This document shows positions 62,460 through 64,000 of a stretch of 64,000 nucleotides of DNA, one piece after another. Where the stretch lies: contig JAOTOL010001497.1 of assembly GCA_034440575.1 (NCBI GenBank), positions 1,106,001 through 1,170,000 on the forward strand, given 5' to 3'. Positions within the stretch are counted from its first letter, which is position 1; each line of letters opens with the position of its first letter. The notes below the pieces were generated by a model that was not told the DNA's origin, made no database searches, and worked only from the letters and a program-made list of their open reading frames with translations. Position numbers and translations under genes: made by a program. This DNA comes from Imbricaverruca yamaguchii. Taxonomy: Eukaryota; Arthropoda; Thecostraca; Neoverrucidae.

Positions 62460-62590
62460 GCCAATGGGCGCTAAATGACCTCGCAGTAGGCGCGCCCTTA
62501 AGCCAAAATAATCAATCAATAGGGGACATTCTACTGAGTTATTATTAGTTATTGATTGTGGTTTAGGGGCGCATCAACTTCATAGATCAT
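62460..62590. repeat. Two copies of short repeat D in opposite orientation
   Basis: A plus copy ends cgcccttaagccaaaataatc (about 62,490-62,520); a minus copy contains ggtttaggggcgcatcaact (about 62,560-62,583). Confidence 0.65.
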
Positions 62591-63074
62591 ATTGCGATCT
62601 GCTGAGTGAAAGCAGCGAGTGAATGTCTCCGGTTGGTGTACATGTGTGATTCTGTTGTGAAGTTGCTAGACATGGCCTCGTGTCGTGGCTGTGTTGAGAG
62701 CTGCCGAGCCGATCCAACGCGTGCCCGAGACTTTCTCCGCCAGGCAAAGGTCACACAACCCCGGAAAAAAAAACATTTGTTTGGCAGTCCAGTGGATTGG
62801 CAGCTGTTTTGGAAAGAACATTTGTTTGGCAGCTCACTGACGAGCAGGCGAATTGCGAATCGCTCAGTAACGAATACTGGAATTCCTTACGGCTGAGATG
62901 TATGATTTCTAACGACAAAGCGGGGCCGACAAAGGCCGCCACGGCCCACCTATACGGGCTCCATCGTGGCCGCCATCGGCACCGGTCGGACGCCCGCCGT
63001 CCGTCCGCGCCCGACCCGCGCCCGACCCGCGCACACGACGCCGCCTGACCGGTGCTTCTGCTTTCTGCCGGTAG
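62591..63074. other. Intron before terminal exon C
   Basis: No gene seen apart from the acceptor at its right end. Confidence 0.5.
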
Positions 63075-63304
63075 GCGGCGCGGCGACGCCCTCGTGGATG
63101 TCGGTGCGGCCGCGCGCGCCGCCGCCGCCGCCGCCGGGCGGCTTCGCGTGCAGCCTGTGCGGCAAGGCGTTCGCGCTGCGCACCTCGCTCACCCACCACA
63201 TGGGCCTGCACCGCGGCGAGACGCGCTGCCCCGTCTGCCACAAGGTGTTCTCGCGCAAGGGCCACATGCTGACCCACCTGAAGGCGGTGCACCGGCCGGC
63301 GTGA
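63075..63304 (+). CDS. BTB-ZF, alternative terminal exon C (C2H2 finger pair)
   Basis: Acceptor cttctgctttctgccggtag ends at 63074; two leading bases (gc) complete a Gly codon; tga stop at 63302-63304. A Pro-rich stretch (PPPPPPGG) precedes fingers CSLCGKAFALRTSLTHHMGL-H and CPVCHKVFSRKGHMLTHLKA-VH, again C-x2-C-x12-H-x3-H and C-x2-C-x12-H-x4-H. The predicted isoform has 406 residues. A run-in ATG further upstream (62,966) belongs to intron, because the phase and the acceptor fit the exon model better. Confidence 0.9.
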
Positions 63305-64000
63305 CGCTCTCGGCGGCGCTGTGCACCGCCGAGAGCGTGTGCACGTGTGTGTGTGTGCTGATGTCGGCCGCGGGGCGAGCGATCAGCGGTGCCGTTCTTC
63401 TCCGTGAGGTCGGACGTCGCCGCCAAGTCTGAGCCGGACGGTGAAGCCAGGCAACCACGAGCGGGCGGCGTTTTGTTTGGTGGCGTGGTCGGTGCCGGTG
63501 GACGCTGGGTGGCTGGGCGGCACGGTACCGGCGCGTGGTTGTGTGTTGGCTGTTGTGCGAGCACTGTCGGCTGTTGTCGACTCTTGTGCGGGCTGCAGGC
63601 GCCCAGACGGTGATGCAGCCGGGGGCTGGGCGCCGGATTGAGTGACAGGTAGCGCTCATTCCTTACGAATACACGAAATGATAATGCAAATGCGGTGTTT
63701 GCGGTGCAAATCAAAACGATGTACGAAAAGAACGGCTGTGCGAGTTGGACGGCTTCGTGGGCCAGCTGCCCGCTGACACACCGGCCGAGTGCCCCCTGAT
63801 GCCCGGGAAGTACCGATTACCGAGTGCGTGAGGCGACATGTGAAGTGGCTGTGTGTGTTGTTGTTGGGCGCACTAGCCAAACCGATCATAGAGCGACCAA
63901 CGCATCTGGCGACCCGGATGTTGACTTGCCAATACGAGGATAATTTGGGCCGGCATCATACCGGCCGAGCGAGCCGGCCATTGTTGCAGGGCCGGGAGGT
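63305..64000. other. Downstream of terminal exon C, window end
   Basis: No further finger pair was found, and no AATAAA was noticed. The gene may continue with more terminal exons beyond the window. Confidence 0.4.

Overview
The window looks like nuclear DNA of an arthropod, probably a crustacean; a barnacle-type genome is my guess and cannot be settled from this sequence alone. The reasons are a split BTB/POZ-zinc-finger gene of the insect/crustacean Broad-abrupt-lola-tramtrack type, three families of tRNA-derived SINEs, a mariner element, a CR1/Jockey-like LINE fossil and extreme minisatellite load. Nothing indicates bacterial or viral origin.

Layout. 0-26 kb is a minisatellite field: at least fifteen unrelated tandem arrays (unit lengths 73, 55, 18, 48, 50, 50, 47, 31, 9, 34, 31, 21, 22, 39, 74 and 57 bp) separated by short unique stretches. 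I see no recognisable protein gene there. The one serious coding candidate is the 3.1-kb 18-bp array at 2.6-5.7 kb, where almost all unit variants are silent in a single frame (hexapeptide SVPWVL). 26-45 kb is transposon-rich, gene-poor DNA: a mariner pseudogene with intact ends, a SINE with a 13-bp target duplication, a CpG-rich island with no recognised gene, long (TA)n and (GA)n tracts, fold-backs and a TTAA-bounded non-autonomous element. 45.6-51.9 kb is AT-rich and CpG-poor and holds a 1.9-kb near-palindrome and a LINE fossil, then the first two coding exons of the BTB gene.

The only gene recognised with confidence lies on the + strand from 51.07 kb to at least 63.3 kb. Two exons encode the BTB domain, one large exon encodes a Pro/Ser-rich linker with an NLS-like cluster and a SUMO-type motif, and a 51-nt exon follows. 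Three alternative terminal exons (59.2, 60.3 and 63.1 kb) then each encode a different pair of C2H2 fingers and their own stop codon. All three acceptors enter in the same phase, so any of them can be joined to the common part, giving predicted proteins of 414, 409 and 406 residues. More terminal exons may lie past the right edge.

The locus is heavily invaded by mobile DNA: SINEs lie in the introns (one nested inside another), a second TTAA element copy carries a cluster of nuclear-receptor-type half-sites, a transposase fossil sits between zinc-finger exons B and C, and a 27-bp minisatellite overlaps the end of exon B. The constitutive BTB exons are almost free of CpG while the alternative exons are CpG-rich, which suggests a germline-methylated 5' half and an unmethylated 3' half.
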